Shown: positions 21,004 to 31,544, counted from the first letter of the stretch. The stretch is 64,000 bases of DNA from Aporrectodea caliginosa (GCA_020284085.1 JACEVL010000676.1:1-64000); one strand, 5' to 3'. The notes: generated by a model not told the origin, from the sequence alone. Made by a program: numbers and translations.

Positions 21004-23526
21004 ATGATTAATAACGGGTTGAATCGCCATATGAGAACACATACTGGAGAGAAACCATACAAATGTCAACTGTGTAATAAATTATTTTCATGGAGTAATT
21101 CTTTGAACATCCACATGAAAACCCACACAGGAGAGAAATCGTTTAAGTGTGAATATTGTCACAAGTCTTTTGCACTGAAGTGTACACTGCACAGCCATTC
21201 TAGAATCCACAATGGAGAAAGACCATACAGATGTGAACTATGCCACAAATCATTTTACTCAAGTGGTAGTTTGAAAGTTCATATGAAAATCCACACTGGA
21301 GAGAAACCATGCATATGTCACATATGTGAAAAAACATTTGTACGTAATAGTCAGTTAAATCAGCATATGAAAAACCACACTGGGGATAAACAATACATGT
21401 GTCACCTATGTTGCAAAGCTTTTACATGTAATAGCGGGTTGAATCGCCATATGAGAACACATACTGGAGAGAAACCATACCAGTGTGAAATATGTCTCAA
21501 GGCTTTTGCACAGAAGGGTCAACTGCATATTCATTCAGAAACACACACTGGAGAGAAACCATTATGTCATTTATGTGAAAAATCATTTTCCTGTATTAAT
21601 AACTTGAATAGACATTTGAAAACTCACACTGTAGAGAAGCCAAACAAATGTAACCTCTGTCAGAAATCTTATCGACTTAATAGTACGTTGAATCGCCATA
21701 TGAGAACCCACACTGGAGAGAAACCATACAAATGTCAACTGTGTAATAAATCATTTTCATGGAGTACTTCTTTGAGCATCCACATGAAAACTCACACAGG
21801 AGAGAAACCGTTTAAGTGTGAATCATGTCACAAGGCTTTTGCACTAAAATGTCAACTGCGTATGCATTTAAGGATCCATAGTGAAGAAAGACACATTTAC
21901 AGATGTGAACTATGCCAAAAATCATTTTTCTCAAGTGGTAGTTTGAAAGTTCATATGAAAACCCACACTGGAGAGAAACCATACATATGTCACTTATGTG
22001 AAAAATCATTTACCTGTATTAGTATTTTGAGTAAACATTTGAAGACCCACACTGGAGAGAAGCCATATAAGTGTGAATTATGCCACAAGGCATTTGCATC
22101 AAAAGGTGATCTGCATAAGCATTCAGTGGTCCATAGTGGAGAAAGACCATACAAATGTGAATTATGCCACAAGGCATTTTCACAGAAAAGTTCTTTGAAT
22201 ACTCATATGAAAACTCACACTGGAGAGAAACGACACAATTATCAGATTTGTAATAAATCATTTTCACGGAGTAGTTCTTTGAGCATCCACATGAAAAACC
22301 ACACAGGAAAGAAGCATTTTAAGTGTGAATCATGTCACAAGGCTTTTGCTGTAAAGAGTCAACTGCGTAGTCACTCAAGGGTCCATAGTGAAGAAAGACA
22401 CATTTACAGATGTGAACTATGTCACAAATCATTTTATTCTAGTGATAGTTTGAAAGGTCATACGAGAACCCACACTGGAGAGAAACCGTACATATGTAAC
22501 CTATGTCACAAATCGTTTGTACGTAATAGTGACTTGAATAGCCATATGAGAACCCACAATGGAGAGAAACCATACAAGTGTGAAATATGTCTCAAGGCTT
22601 TTGCATCAAAGAGGCAACTGGTTAGTCATTCAAAGGTTCATAGTGGAGAAAGCCGGTACAGATGTGAACTATGCCACAAATCATTTTACACAAGTGGCAG
22701 TTTGAAATTTCATACGAAAATCCACACTGGAGAGAAACCTTACATATGTCGCTTATGTGAAAAATCATATACCTGTATTAGTAGCTTGAGTACACATCTG
22801 AAGACCCATACTGGAGAGAAGCCATATTTGTGTCACCTATGTCACAAATCTTTTGTGTGTAATGGTCAGTTGTCTCGCCATATGAGAACACACACTGGAC
22901 AGAAGCCATACATATGTGACCTATGTCAGAAAACGTTCATGTTGAAGGCTTGTTTGAATATTCACATGAGAACCCACACAGGAGAGAAACCATACAAATG
23001 TGACGTATGTCATAAAACGTTTATATTGAAGAATTGTTTAAATGTTCATATGAGAACCCACACTGGAGTGAAACCATACACATGTCTCCTATGTCACAAA
23101 TCTTTTGCACTTAATAGTCATTTGAATTATCATGTGAGAACCCACACTGGAGAGAAACCATACCAATGTGATGTATGTCATAAAACGTTTGCAGGGAAGA
23201 CTTATTTGCATATTCACATGAGAACCCACACAGGAGAGAAACCATACAAATGTAACCTATGTCAGAAAACGTTTATATTGAAGACTTGTTTGACTATTCA
23301 TATGAGATCCCACACGGGAGAGAAACCATACTTATGTCACCTATGTCACAAATCTTTTGCACGTAATAGTTATTTGAATTGTCATATGAGAACACATACT
23401 GGAGAGAAACCATACAAATGTGATCTATGTCAGAAAACGTTTAAACAAAAGAGTTGTTTGAATCGCCATATGAGAACCCACACTGGAGAGAAGCCATTAA
23501 GTATGGAAAAGTCACCAGGTATTTGA
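21004..23526 (+). CDS. Poly-C2H2 zinc-finger protein, 29 tandem fingers
   Basis: An uninterrupted 840-residue frame consists almost wholly of C2H2 fingers with HTGEKP linkers. I count 29 after an initial half finger (LNRHMRTH); one (HNYQIC, near 22240) has lost its first Cys. Specificity positions vary widely between fingers, as in DNA-binding arrays, while the frameworks fall into a few repeated types (CHLCEKSF, CQLCNKSF, CESCHKAF, CDVCHKTF). The frame ends 16 residues after the last His with no other domain. The ATG at 21004 is only the first Met after the decayed block. The true protein may start elsewhere, be spliced to the upstream frame, or be untranslated. Confidence 0.8.
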   Translation: MINNGLNRHMRTHTGEKPYKCQLCNKLFSWSNSLNIHMKTHTGEKSFKCEYCHKSFALKCTLHSHSRIHNGERPYRCELCHKSFYSSGSLKVHMKIHTGEKPCICHICEKTFVRNSQLNQHMKNHTGDKQYMCHLCCKAFTCNSGLNRHMRTHTGEKPYQCEICLKAFAQKGQLHIHSETHTGEKPLCHLCEKSFSCINNLNRHLKTHTVEKPNKCNLCQKSYRLNSTLNRHMRTHTGEKPYKCQLCNKSFSWSTSLSIHMKTHTGEKPFKCESCHKAFALKCQLRMHLRIHSEERHIYRCELCQKSFFSSGSLKVHMKTHTGEKPYICHLCEKSFTCISILSKHLKTHTGEKPYKCELCHKAFASKGDLHKHSVVHSGERPYKCELCHKAFSQKSSLNTHMKTHTGEKRHNYQICNKSFSRSSSLSIHMKNHTGKKHFKCESCHKAFAVKSQLRSHSRVHSEERHIYRCELCHKSFYSSDSLKGHTRTHTGEKPYICNLCHKSFVRNSDLNSHMRTHNGEKPYKCEICLKAFASKRQLVSHSKVHSGESRYRCELCHKSFYTSGSLKFHTKIHTGEKPYICRLCEKSYTCISSLSTHLKTHTGEKPYLCHLCHKSFVCNGQLSRHMRTHTGQKPYICDLCQKTFMLKACLNIHMRTHTGEKPYKCDVCHKTFILKNCLNVHMRTHTGVKPYTCLLCHKSFALNSHLNYHVRTHTGEKPYQCDVCHKTFAGKTYLHIHMRTHTGEKPYKCNLCQKTFILKTCLTIHMRSHTGEKPYLCHLCHKSFARNSYLNCHMRTHTGEKPYKCDLCQKTFKQKSCLNRHMRTHTGEKPLSMEKSPGI

Positions 23527-24653
23527 AGAGATGAGTCACCTGCATAGACATTGAAAAACCCATCAAGAAGAAAAATCATTTAAAGCCAAGTTATGTTAAA
23601 AAAATTTGAGCAGACTGAAGATTTCAATGTCTCTGTGAAAACTTAGAGTGAAAAGTGAAAACTGGAAGTATTTGGAATTCAGAAGCCATCTGTTTCTGAT
23701 TCTGACCCTTTTGTAGTGAAACCATTTGGCTCTGTAATATGGAATGAAATTTTTAAAATGGAGAACGAATTTTTGTAGCACGTTTTCCAGTTGTGTTATT
23801 CTCCAGTGAACAATGACTTTGCCAAACTGCTGGAACATTAGATCTGTAATTTCCAGTTTAAAATATGTTCTTCTAAGAAAATGTATTCAACCTTATGATG
23901 CATAGCAAAGTTGTTTTCTGTTTTATACATTTCACATTTTCAACTTTTTTCGCCGAACGTACATGCTTCAGTTGTAACTGGTTTTCTTTGCTTCCCTGAT
24001 TCATGAAAGAGAGAGAGGCAAGGGAATGTTGCTGGCTTTTATGGTTGTTTGGTATTCAGTCAAATGTTTGATATCAAAGAGAATTTTATCTGCATGGTGA
24101 TTCAGTGCATATTTTAACTGTGTAACTACTGGGACAGTAGTTTTAGGATTTGCCCCAGTAGTTTTAGGATAATTATGTCCCAGTAGTTTTGGTGATTTGT
24201 CCTAGGTAATACTCTAATTTCATGTTAGTTTCCAATAACATTGGAATTACAGTAGCAGACTTTGTCCCACCAGTCAGTGGCGTAACGTGGGGGGGGGCAG
24301 CGTAAGTGGCGTAACGAGGGGGACAACACGAATAGTTACCTAAACTATTACTATCAGACTATAATTGTGTATCTGGAAAAAGAGGGGAAAAGCAAAAAAG
24401 AAAGGTAAACCCGTAGTTAATAGGTTGATAGACTATTTTAGATTGTAGATGATACTTTAATAGATTGAGGAAAAAATTGATTCGAATGGGATAGATGAGA
24501 TTTTTCTTGATCAGTCGAACAATTAGATAGAGTTGGATTGGGAATGCTTTTAGACGTAATGGGGATGGAGCCCCTGATGAGAAGTACAAACATAGTTTTG
24601 ATGCAACAGAACTCTGGAACAGACACAAATTCGTTTCCATAAGACGAAGACAG
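23527..24653. other. 3' flank of zinc-finger gene, short cccagtagttttagga repeats
   Basis: Mostly AT-rich and non-coding. At 24126-24195 three copies of a gtcccagtagttttaggat-like 20-30 bp unit occur. A poly-G run is at 24289. No canonical AATAAA is seen soon after the stop codon. Confidence 0.45.
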
Positions 24654-25084
24654 ATAGATGATAGACAGACAGATATAGAATTTCCTACATAAGTTTCATA
24701 AGTTTCTTATAGACTGCAGAATCAGTACGCCACTTGCAATGGATTAAACACTGGTAATGGATTGCACACATGTCTCATGTCCTCATCACCTGGTTGCGTT
24801 TAAAACTCCTTGTCTTACTTTTCATCGGAAGTAAAAATTCCACTACTGCCTCGAATTTTCATATTGATTAAGACACAACACTTTATTTTTAGATGAATTG
24901 CATGTTGAAGAAAGCTGATGAAATGGCTCTACATCATTAAACTGATGAGCCTAATAATTATTGTTCTCATCTTGAAGCGAAGAATGTCCAGGTTGAATTA
25001 CGAGGCTGTTTAAGAATGAATTTACGTTTGCTAAATATGTGTAATCATTGTTCTTTTCGATCCGTGAAATGAACATTGGCAGCT

Positions 25085-25192
25085 TCACTGAGGAATGACA
25101 GGAACAGAAACACGTGTTCTGATTCCGCATCTGTTGTTAGCGCGTTCAATAGGCTACGCCCACGGCCACCCGCTCCCCAGAGAACTCCCCAA
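25085..25192 (-). pseudogene. Frame-broken duplicate of the papain-like terminal exon
   Basis: After a good acceptor (ctgtttcag) the exon opens exactly as the intact one (TTGGGGAGTTCTCTGGGGAG, reading WGVLWGAGG). A 5-bp net insertion within the arginine-rich segment then shifts the frame, replacing the NRCGI...SYP C-terminus by unrelated residues. If spliced in, it would give a C-terminally altered protein. It lies 3' of the intact exon and so is normally downstream of the stop codon. Confidence 0.75.
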
Positions 25193-25841
25193 CTGAAACA
25201 TATAATTAATTTATTATGCATTATTATAGTTCATTAACGCCGTTTTGTACGAAGCTATCATTGTTGTAGATTGACAGACAGATTCTATTATTACTACAGA
25301 TTATTAGACAGAATATTCATATTGACAGACAGATAGATGAAAAGATAGATATACATAAGTTTCTTATAGACTGCAGAATCAGTACGCCACTTAATTATGG
25401 ATTAAACACTGGTAGGCTAATGGAGAACGCCCCAACTGAGACTAATATGATTAATTAATCGTCGTCATTTTATCATAGTTCATTAACGGAGAATTGTAGG
25501 GCCTATCATGTAACATTGTCAATTATCATCCCTCATTCCTCATCAGAGTCATGCGTTTAAATCTGCTTGTCTTACTTTTCATCGGAAGTAAAAATTCCAC
25601 TACTGCCTCGAATTTTCATATTGATTAAGACACAACACTTTATTTTTTGATGAATTGCATGTTGAAGAAAGCTGATGAAATGGCTCTGCATCATTGAACT
25701 GATGAGCCTAATAATTATTATTCTCATCTTGAAGCGAAGAATGTCCAGGTTGAATTATGAGGCCGTTTAAGAATGAATTTACGTTTGCTAAATATGTGTA
25801 ATCATTGTTCTTTTCGATCCGTGAAATGAACATTGGCTACT

Positions 25842-25944
25842 TCACTGAGGAATGACAGGATAAGAAACACGTGTTCTGATTCCGCATCTGTTGTTAGCGC
25901 GTTCGATTCGCCCACGGCCACCCGCTCCCCAGAGAATTCCCCAA
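25842..25944 (-). CDS. Papain-like pseudoprotease, terminal exon
   Basis: The acceptor tttcag (25950-25945) is followed by a 1-nt partial codon completing Ser, then WGILWGAGGRGRIERANNRC, GIRTRVSYPVIPQ and TGA. This is the canonical C1A C-terminus: W177 of the N-S-W-G motif, WG-GG, N-x-CGI (last disulfide Cys) and SYP. Length 103 nt, consistent with phase 2 from the preceding exon. The reading frame is intact. Confidence 0.85.
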
Positions 25945-26259
25945 CTGAAACATATGATTAATTTATTATGCATTATTATAGTTCATTAACGCCTTTTTGT
26001 ACGATTCTATCATAATTATAATTGCTACTACTTCTATTATTATTACTATTATTATCTAGTAATTATTATTACTATAATAAAAAATTTTATTATTATTAAT
26101 TAATTATTATTATTATTATCACAGCTAACATTATCACAATTAAGCTCACTATCCAAAAGAACGTCGTCACTTTCAGTTTACGGGTAATACTGAATAGATA
26201 GGGCCTACAGTGTCAATTATTATCTTATTATGTAGAGTTATCAGTCTCTCCATAGTCAC

Positions 26260-26386
26260 CTGTTTACGAATTCCCAGAAAGGAATAATTATTCCTGTGGA
26301 TGTATCTGTTCCATATCCAACAAGTAATACATCGTGGTTGAGATCGGAGAGTCCGCTTTTGCAGTTTGTATCGTTGTAAACTCCGT
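26260..26386 (-). CDS. Papain-like pseudoprotease, catalytic His/Asn exon
   Basis: Acceptor gcttaag, then a 2-nt partial codon joining the previous exon as Asp, then GVYNDTNC, SDLNHDVLLVGYGTD and IIPFWEFVN. The LNHDVLLVGYG motif holds the catalytic His (papain His159 region). The final FVN plus the split codon gives N-S-W-G across the junction, holding the catalytic Asn (Asn175 region). The exon is 127 nt with donor gtgact. All phases agree with the neighbouring exons. Confidence 0.85.
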
Positions 26387-26699
26387 CTTAAGCAAAAATA
26401 GAGAGTTATTGAGAACCGGTGAGTTACAAAATACCAATCAGTTTAAATTTAGACGACAAAGCGTCTACTTCCTGCTCTGTATTGTAGGAAGCTGCAGAAG
26501 TAGTCGCGTTGGATTAGGAATGTAGGAGGTATACGTAGGCCAAAAGAACTGATTCTTCTGGCAATCGATGAACCCACAGAAAACAGATATAATTGTAATT
26601 AGAAACTTCTATTGCGCCGGTGTCTAATATGCATATTCTTTTATTATTACAATTAATCAATGCAGGATGACACACCGCATCACAGCTAACACCTCGCAG

Positions 26700-26954
26700 A
26701 AGCTACAATAAAGAACAGAATATAATAGATGTTGAAATCGTGGAGTTTTTGGAGTCAACAGGGTGGCCTGAGAATACTCTTATAGGCCTATATAAAACTC
26801 TAGCTAAACAATTCTATGCGTCTTTTGGTGGAAGTTCCAAGTCGTGTGCGCGGGGCGGAGCGGATGATCTAACAAGGACGTTTATACATTGTTACAAACT
26901 GATGGACTGACGGAGGCGGTAAAGAGTCTCCCTGAAATCGTTGCTGTACCAGAC
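26700..26954. other. Intron sequence, no feature recognised
   Basis: This and the stretch 26390-26700 lie in the intron between the His exon and the preceding exon. A ttattattacaattaatcaatg ... gacacaccgcatcac segment near 26640 resembles the LINE 3' end at 8800 and 9120 (ggcacaccgcaa), probably an old tail fragment. Confidence 0.35.
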
Positions 26955-27260
26955 ACGTTATTGTATTGCATTGTATTGTATCACAGTACGTATCTACGTA
27001 TAGCGCCTCTCGCAGTGCACACCAATCAGAGGCGCTCCCAGTGCTAAAGACCCGAGAAAAGAAAAAGGTCTTCAGACAACGAAAAGAGGCACTTGGCCCA
27101 CCAGTTAATAAACAGGAACGTGTCAAAGGATGAAGCTGGTTCCATAGTGCAGGGCCAATGAAGGCAAATGCTATGAAAAGAAAATTCTAGCCCTGGCGCA
27201 CAGTCCTTGTGAAAACCGCTCCAGGAAGTAACAGTTGCGGTCGGCTGCTGACGTAAGGTC
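26955..27260 (-). mobile_element. L2-like LINE 3' end
   Basis: On the minus strand it reads a WNQLHP-like segment, FLFINWWAKCLFSLSEDLFLFSR-like and TGSASDW, then the 3' tail tcagaggcgctcc...agcgcctct...tac. It matches the plus-strand copy at 30790-30960 residue for residue in this region. It lies in an intron of the papain-like gene. Confidence 0.7.
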
Positions 27261-27400
27261 CCACTATGAAGTCGCAGCGTTTAATAGCATTGAAACCGTG
27301 GTGGCCTTAGCGACCAAATGCAACGCCTTAGGTGGGAGACCATGTGCTCGAAGAACACGTCAGGGTGCAGAGAGCAAGAGCGGGCCACGATGTAATCGTA
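27235..27400 (-). pseudogene. Small LINE RT fragment
   Basis: The minus strand reads RVLRAHGLPPKALHLVAKAT followed by TVS and LLNAATS. This is the same segment as RVLRAHGLPTRALHMVAGAT in the fragment at 10235-10916. It is only about 55 codons and sits beside the L2-like tail. Confidence 0.65.
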
Positions 27401-27404
27401 ATCG

Positions 27405-27560
27405 TAATCAAGCATTTATATAGCGCCACTCACAAACAGGCGCTCCCGACCCGGGCCAGTCTCTTCACTGGTAAAGAGAGGTTTTTAGGCGCTTGCGGAA
27501 CTGGTGAAAAGAAATAGAAAAAAGGTCAGTCCTGAGGGACTGAGCTAACTAGTTCCAGCT
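27405..27560 (-). repeat. LINE/SINE 3' tail fragment
   Basis: Contains tatatagcgccactcacaaacaggcgctcccg, a variant of the AGCGCC...AGGCGCTCCC tail shared by the L2-like LINE and the SINEs in this window, preceded by an aatcgtaatcgtaatc tail. Confidence 0.55.
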
Positions 27561-27951
27561 ATTGGGACCAACAATAGCGAAACTCCTAGACTGGACCGTA
27601 GAAGTAATACGCACCCGCGGGATAAAACCAAGTAACCACGGGCAGGAGTTGTAAACTCTGGGTATAGGCTTAATTTAAATGAGATAAATGTCTTTGTGGT
27701 CATAACCAGAGAATTTACACTTTAGCGACGATCTGCACTTGTCTCCCATTCAATATTAGTATAAATAATTATTATTCTGTTCGTTAAGGTGCTAAGAGGA
27801 AGCTAAAACGGTTGACTGTTTGATAACACCTAGGCCTACATTGCAGACGTCGTGATAGCACGTCGTCTGCACTGTTTATGCCGCGCGTCATATCACGATT
27901 TTATTTACTACTTTTAATGTATTTAAAATTAGTGCTTCTGCTATAGACTAC

Positions 27952-28117
27952 TCACCTCCTTTGTGTTTTTTAAAAGATTTGAGAGAAGCATCAATTCCCA
28001 CAACCAATGGACCTTGACTGACAAGTAGATCGATCAAGAACTGCTCTGTGACATCTTCATAGTAATAGAAATCTTCTATGCTATAACCATCGATGCCTGT
28101 TACAGAGCACGAAGGCG
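27952..28117 (-). CDS. Papain-like pseudoprotease, central exon
   Basis: Acceptor ggctgaag (28124-28118), then APSCSVTGIDGYSIEDFYYYEDVTEQ followed by FLIDLLVSQGPLVVGIDASL and KSFKKHKG, ending in a textbook donor GTGAGT (27951-27946). The region matches the C1A segment between the ESC/PSC cysteine and the G-GVY motif; S-GP-(L/V)-VGIDAS is the conserved GP-SVAIDA element. The length of 166 nt leaves phase 1, completed by the next exon. Confidence 0.85.
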
Positions 28118-28230
28118 CCTTCAGCCAAAACAAAGCAATTTATCCGTTTAAATGATTTTGTGGAACAAGAACTAATAAATTACTTTACAGATCATGTGCA
28201 GTTTACATTTTAATTGTTTATTATTGTACT

Positions 28231-28510
28231 GTGTTATTATTCTATATTTTTATATCATATTACATTAAATTACATTACTTTATATTATATTATATGATAT
28301 TATATTATATTATATATTATATTATATTATATTATATTATTATATTATATTATATTATATTATATTATATTATATTATATTATATTATATTATATTATAT
28401 TATATTATATTATATTATATTATATTATATTATATTATATTATATTATATTATATTATATTATATTATATTATATTATCTTATATTATCTTATTGTATTG
28501 TATTGTATTT
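28231..28510. repeat. (TTATA)n microsatellite
   Basis: About 270 bp of nearly pure pentanucleotide, with a tcttat variant at the right edge. Intronic. Confidence 0.95.
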
Positions 28511-28514
28511 ATAT

Positions 28515-28650
28515 TATGTTATAGCGCCTCAACCAGATTTCCCATTCAGAGGCGCTCCCGACTACTGCTGTAGTCGGAGTTTCACGCCGAAGCGCATGAG
28601 CAATTATTAGTGAAGGACTTTACGCAGCGGCTTTGAGGTATTCTTATCTT
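28515..28650 (-). mobile_element. SINE (V-SINE-like), 5'-truncated
   Basis: Minus-strand copy of the body and tail of the SINE at 31140-31345: aagtcct-ttcactaataattgc, gcatgcgcttcggcgtgaaa-like, tagtcgggagcgcctctgaa and ggttgaggcgcta. The tRNA-derived head is missing. It is flanked by microsatellites on both sides. Confidence 0.7.
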
Positions 28651-28654
28651 TATT

Positions 28655-28830
28655 ATTATGTTATGTTATGTTATGTTATGTTATCTTATGTTATGTTATG
28701 TTATGTTATCTTATGTTATGTTATGTTATGTTATCTTATGTTATGTTATGTTATGTTATGTTATATTATATTATGTTATATTATATTACATTGTACTGTA
28801 TTGCATAATTGCAATGTATTGTATTGTATT
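28655..28830. repeat. (TTATG)n microsatellite
   Basis: About 175 bp of ttatg pentanucleotides with periodic ttatc variants every fourth or fifth unit, fading into ttata and ttgta units. Confidence 0.95.
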
Positions 28831-29088
28831 TATCATATGGTTTCATTTCACATCGGATCATGTTACACTACATAGACTGCGAAAATTGTCGCAAAAAACG
28901 AGCAAGCATATTCGTTACGAGGGGTGGCGCTACAGAAATGAAGACAATTCAAAGATTTGTTTGTGAGTGAACGGAGGGACAGTTTATTATGTTGCACAGG
29001 AATTATTGTATTGTGTCTGTAAAACATTGTGTAAAATCATCGTTTTCTAAGCTAGGAATGCGTCTATAATGTTGGATCTAATACGAAC

Positions 29089-29283
29089 CGTGGCATCTAT
29101 CAGATATTTAGATGCAGGGTTGAGTCCATCAGTTGAATTAACGTATTCGAAAGCATTAACTGCCGATCCGCCTACGCAACCGTTGTTACCGTAGTCACCT
29201 GAACAGCGAATTATCTGCTTCGCGCTGAGAAATACAAGGAGTTCCTGCTTATGCACGCAGTATGCCGTCCCAATAGCAGCAGC
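29089..29283 (-). CDS. Papain-like pseudoprotease, exon after the active-site loop
   Basis: Acceptor ttggtag (29290-29284), then AAAIGTAYCVHKQELLVFLS, AKQIIRCSGDYGNNGCVGGS and AVNAFEYVN...GLNPASKYLIDAT. This matches C1A LSEQxLVDCS-x-GNxGCxGG-xxxAFxYV...GL-xxxYPYEAT. The cysteines of the two conserved disulfides (RCSG, NGCVGG) are present. I place the donor at 29088 (gttcgt), which makes the DAT/APSC junction match the family EAT/ESC spacing. 195 nt, phase 0-0. Confidence 0.85.
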
Positions 29284-29389
29284 CTACCAACATAATTATA
29301 CAGATCTCCATTCATCAAGTATGACCGAACAATTAAAAGCAATTCCACACATATATATAACTCATTAAAATTTCGGTAAACCCGTAGTT

Positions 29390-29870
29390 TATGTTGGTAA
29401 ATTATTTTATATCGTCAAATTAAAATGGAAGCTGGATTAAAGAAAAAAATTGTTTCACTAACTCGAAGTGAGATTGATGAAACCATTTCTGTCTTTAAAT
29501 AGAAGTTGGATTGATAGAAATAATTTTTACCGTAAATAGAAGCTGGATTGATGAAACTAAGTTATTGATGCAATAGAAGCTGGAATGATGAAAATAATTG
29601 TGGCCTTAAGTAGAAGCTGGACCCTTGAGAATAGTTGTTTGCATACATAAAAGTTCCATTGATGAAAAATATTTTGTTGGTTAAATAGAAGTTGGATAAT
29701 TTTTTTCACGAAATGGAAGCCGGATTGATGAAAAAAATTTCACGATGAAGTGAAAGCGGGATTGATGACAGTTATCATGGAAATAGATAGACTGCTTACT
29801 TACCAACGTCAAGTACGGCATTGAAGACATTCAAATAATTTACTGACCTAAACTACGGGATAACCAAAAT
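29390..29870. repeat. TTGGATTGATGAAA minisatellite, array 4
   Basis: About ten units of 35-40 bp, preceded by tttatatcgtcaaattaaaatgg and followed by cttaccaacgtcaagtacgg and ggataaccaaaa. This is a paralogue of 17440-17915, including the non-repetitive flank. Located in an intron of the papain-like gene. Confidence 0.85.
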
Positions 29871-30049
29871 TTTATTGAATGCATGCACGGATAAATTGAA
29901 TAACTGATCCATTGGATTGAATTATTGAAGGATAGAATGGAGAGAATCGCAGAGGAATGGATGGTCTCCCCATTAATTTTGTCCTCTAAACGCTGTATGG
30001 TGATACAATCCACTCTTAGGAGGATCTGAGCACGGGTTCGTGTAGGCCA

Positions 30050-30960
30050 TGAAATAATCACAGCACTGACCAAAAGAAAAATTGCTCAGGTTGCTCTTAC
30101 TGGCCGCATTGATGCTGTCTCTCTCGAGACTTGCACCTCTGGATGTCCTCCAACCGGATCTCACTGAATCCAAAAATGATGCAGCTCATCTGGTTCGGCA
30201 CTCGCCAACAGCTTCTTAAGCTAGATCGCCCTCTTCTTGCAGAGAGATTCCCATCCTTCACTTTCCCCTCCAGAGAACGAGACCTTGGCGTAGTCCTGAA
30301 CAGCACTCTTGCCTTTTCTTAACATATTGCCAATCTAACACGTTCTTCTTACTTCCACCTGAGGCGTCTTAGAGCAATCCGACGCTCGGTCTCCTCCTCT
30401 GTCTTTACCTCTATTGTCCATTCCTTCATCTGCTCTCGGATTGATTACTGTAATTATCTCTTGGTTGGTCTCCCAAAGGTTCGTCTCTCTCATCTTCAGT
30501 CTGTTCTAAATGCTGCAGCCAGACTAAGACCCCGACTTCCTCGCTCATCCCACATCTCTGCTTTCATGTTTGACCACCTTCATTGGCTCCCTCTCATTGC
30601 TCGGGTTCAGCTCAAGGTACTTTCATTCATCTACCGGTCGCATACTGGCCGAGCTCCCAAGTATCTATGTGACCTTATCCGGCTGCCGACCTCAGCTACT
30701 ACTCTTCGCCCGCTACGCTCATTAAACCGGCATGATCTCTTTGTCCCGCGAGCGAGATCTGCTATGGCTAAAACACGAGCCTTTGCCTTCATTGACCTAC
30801 ACTATGGAACAAGCTTCATCCTTTGACACGTTCCTGTTTATTAACAGGTGGGCCAAGTGCCTCTTTTCATTGTCTGAAGACATCTTTCTTTTCTCTGGGT
30901 CTTTCCCACTGGAAGCGCCTCTGATTGGTGAGCACTGCGAGAGGCGCTATATAAATACAA
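30050..30960 (+). mobile_element. L2-like LINE, RT C-terminus and 3' end
   Basis: With one in-frame stop near 30322 it reads LWMSSNRISLNPKM, SRERDLGVVLNSTLAF, IRRSVSSSVF, SRIDYCNYLLVGLPKVRLSH, LNAAARL, FDHLHWLPLIARVQLKVLSF, GRAPKYLCDLI and LVPRARS-like motifs. This is the typical L2/CR1-group RT tail. It ends in aagcgcctctgattggtgag...aggcgctatataaatac. 5'-truncated. Confidence 0.8.
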
Positions 30961-30974
30961 AAGAAACATCCATC

Positions 30975-31034
30975 AATGGAAAGATATGCATGCATACATA
31001 CATACATACATACATACATACATACATACATACA

Positions 31035-31068
<34 letters not shown>

Positions 31069-31125
31069 CATACATATATACATGCATACATACATACATA
31101 CATACATATATACATGCATACATAT
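30975..31125. repeat. (CATA)n microsatellite
   Basis: About 150 bp of tetranucleotide directly after the LINE 3' end at 30960; probably grown from its tail. Confidence 0.95.
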
Positions 31126-31139
31126 TGTATTGTATTTGA

Positions 31140-31345
31140 ACACTTGTTATAGCGCCCCTACCAGATTTCCCATTCAGAGGCGCTCCCGACTACTGCTGTA
31201 GTCGGAGTTTCACGCCGAAGCGCATGAGCAATTGCGAGTGAAGGACTTGCCCAGGGTCCCTACGCGGCGACTTTGAGGTGGATTCGAACCCGCAACCCTC
31301 CAGCTGCAAGGCACCGAACATACCCCAAACCACCGCGCCCCAGTA
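31140..31345 (-). mobile_element. tRNA-headed SINE sharing the L2-like 3' tail
   Basis: On the minus strand: tRNA-like head with B box gcgggttcgaatcc near 31280, a V-SINE-type core accctgggcaagtccttcac, and a tail gggagcgcctctgaatggga...aggggcgctataa. The tail matches the L2-like LINE ends at 26955, 30960 and 44330. The best-preserved copy is at 47072-47285. Confidence 0.75.
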
Positions 31346-31429
31346 TACTGTGTTGTGTTGTGTGTTGTATTGTACTCCACGTTTATAATGCGACCGAGCC
31401 ACCCGCAGTAAAGATCCGAGAAATTAATC

Positions 31430-31505
31430 TCTGATAAACCGACCCGACCGGAAAGCGAACCCGGGGCGCCGACATGACGAGCGGGCACCAACCAACTCGG
31501 CCACT
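31430..31505 (-). mobile_element. tRNA-derived SINE head
   Basis: The minus strand carries an A box-like gagtggccgagttggttggt and a B box-like cccgggttcgctttcc, spaced as in a tRNA. No acceptor stem pairs well, so I call it a SINE head rather than a tRNA gene. Confidence 0.5.
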
Positions 31506-31509
31506 CAGG

Positions 31510-31513
31510 ATCC

Positions 31514-31544
<31 letters not shown>

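Larger units (their letters stand above)
24654..26010. repeat. 757-bp tandem duplication containing a terminal exon
   Basis: The block from about 24660 to 25260 recurs at about 25340-26010, offset 757 bp at cttgtcttacttttcatcgg. Identity is high, with indels between copies. Each copy contains, on the minus strand, the last exon of the papain-like gene (intact at 25842-25944, broken at about 25085-25192). Confidence 0.85.

Noticed and set aside
22019..22267. Minus-strand frames across the zinc-finger gene
   Set aside because: They are antisense shadows of the regular 84-bp finger repeat.
28119..28133. Start Met of a separate small protein at 28133
   Set aside because: The upstream residues lie before the splice acceptor. 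The open frame is an internal exon of the papain-like gene.
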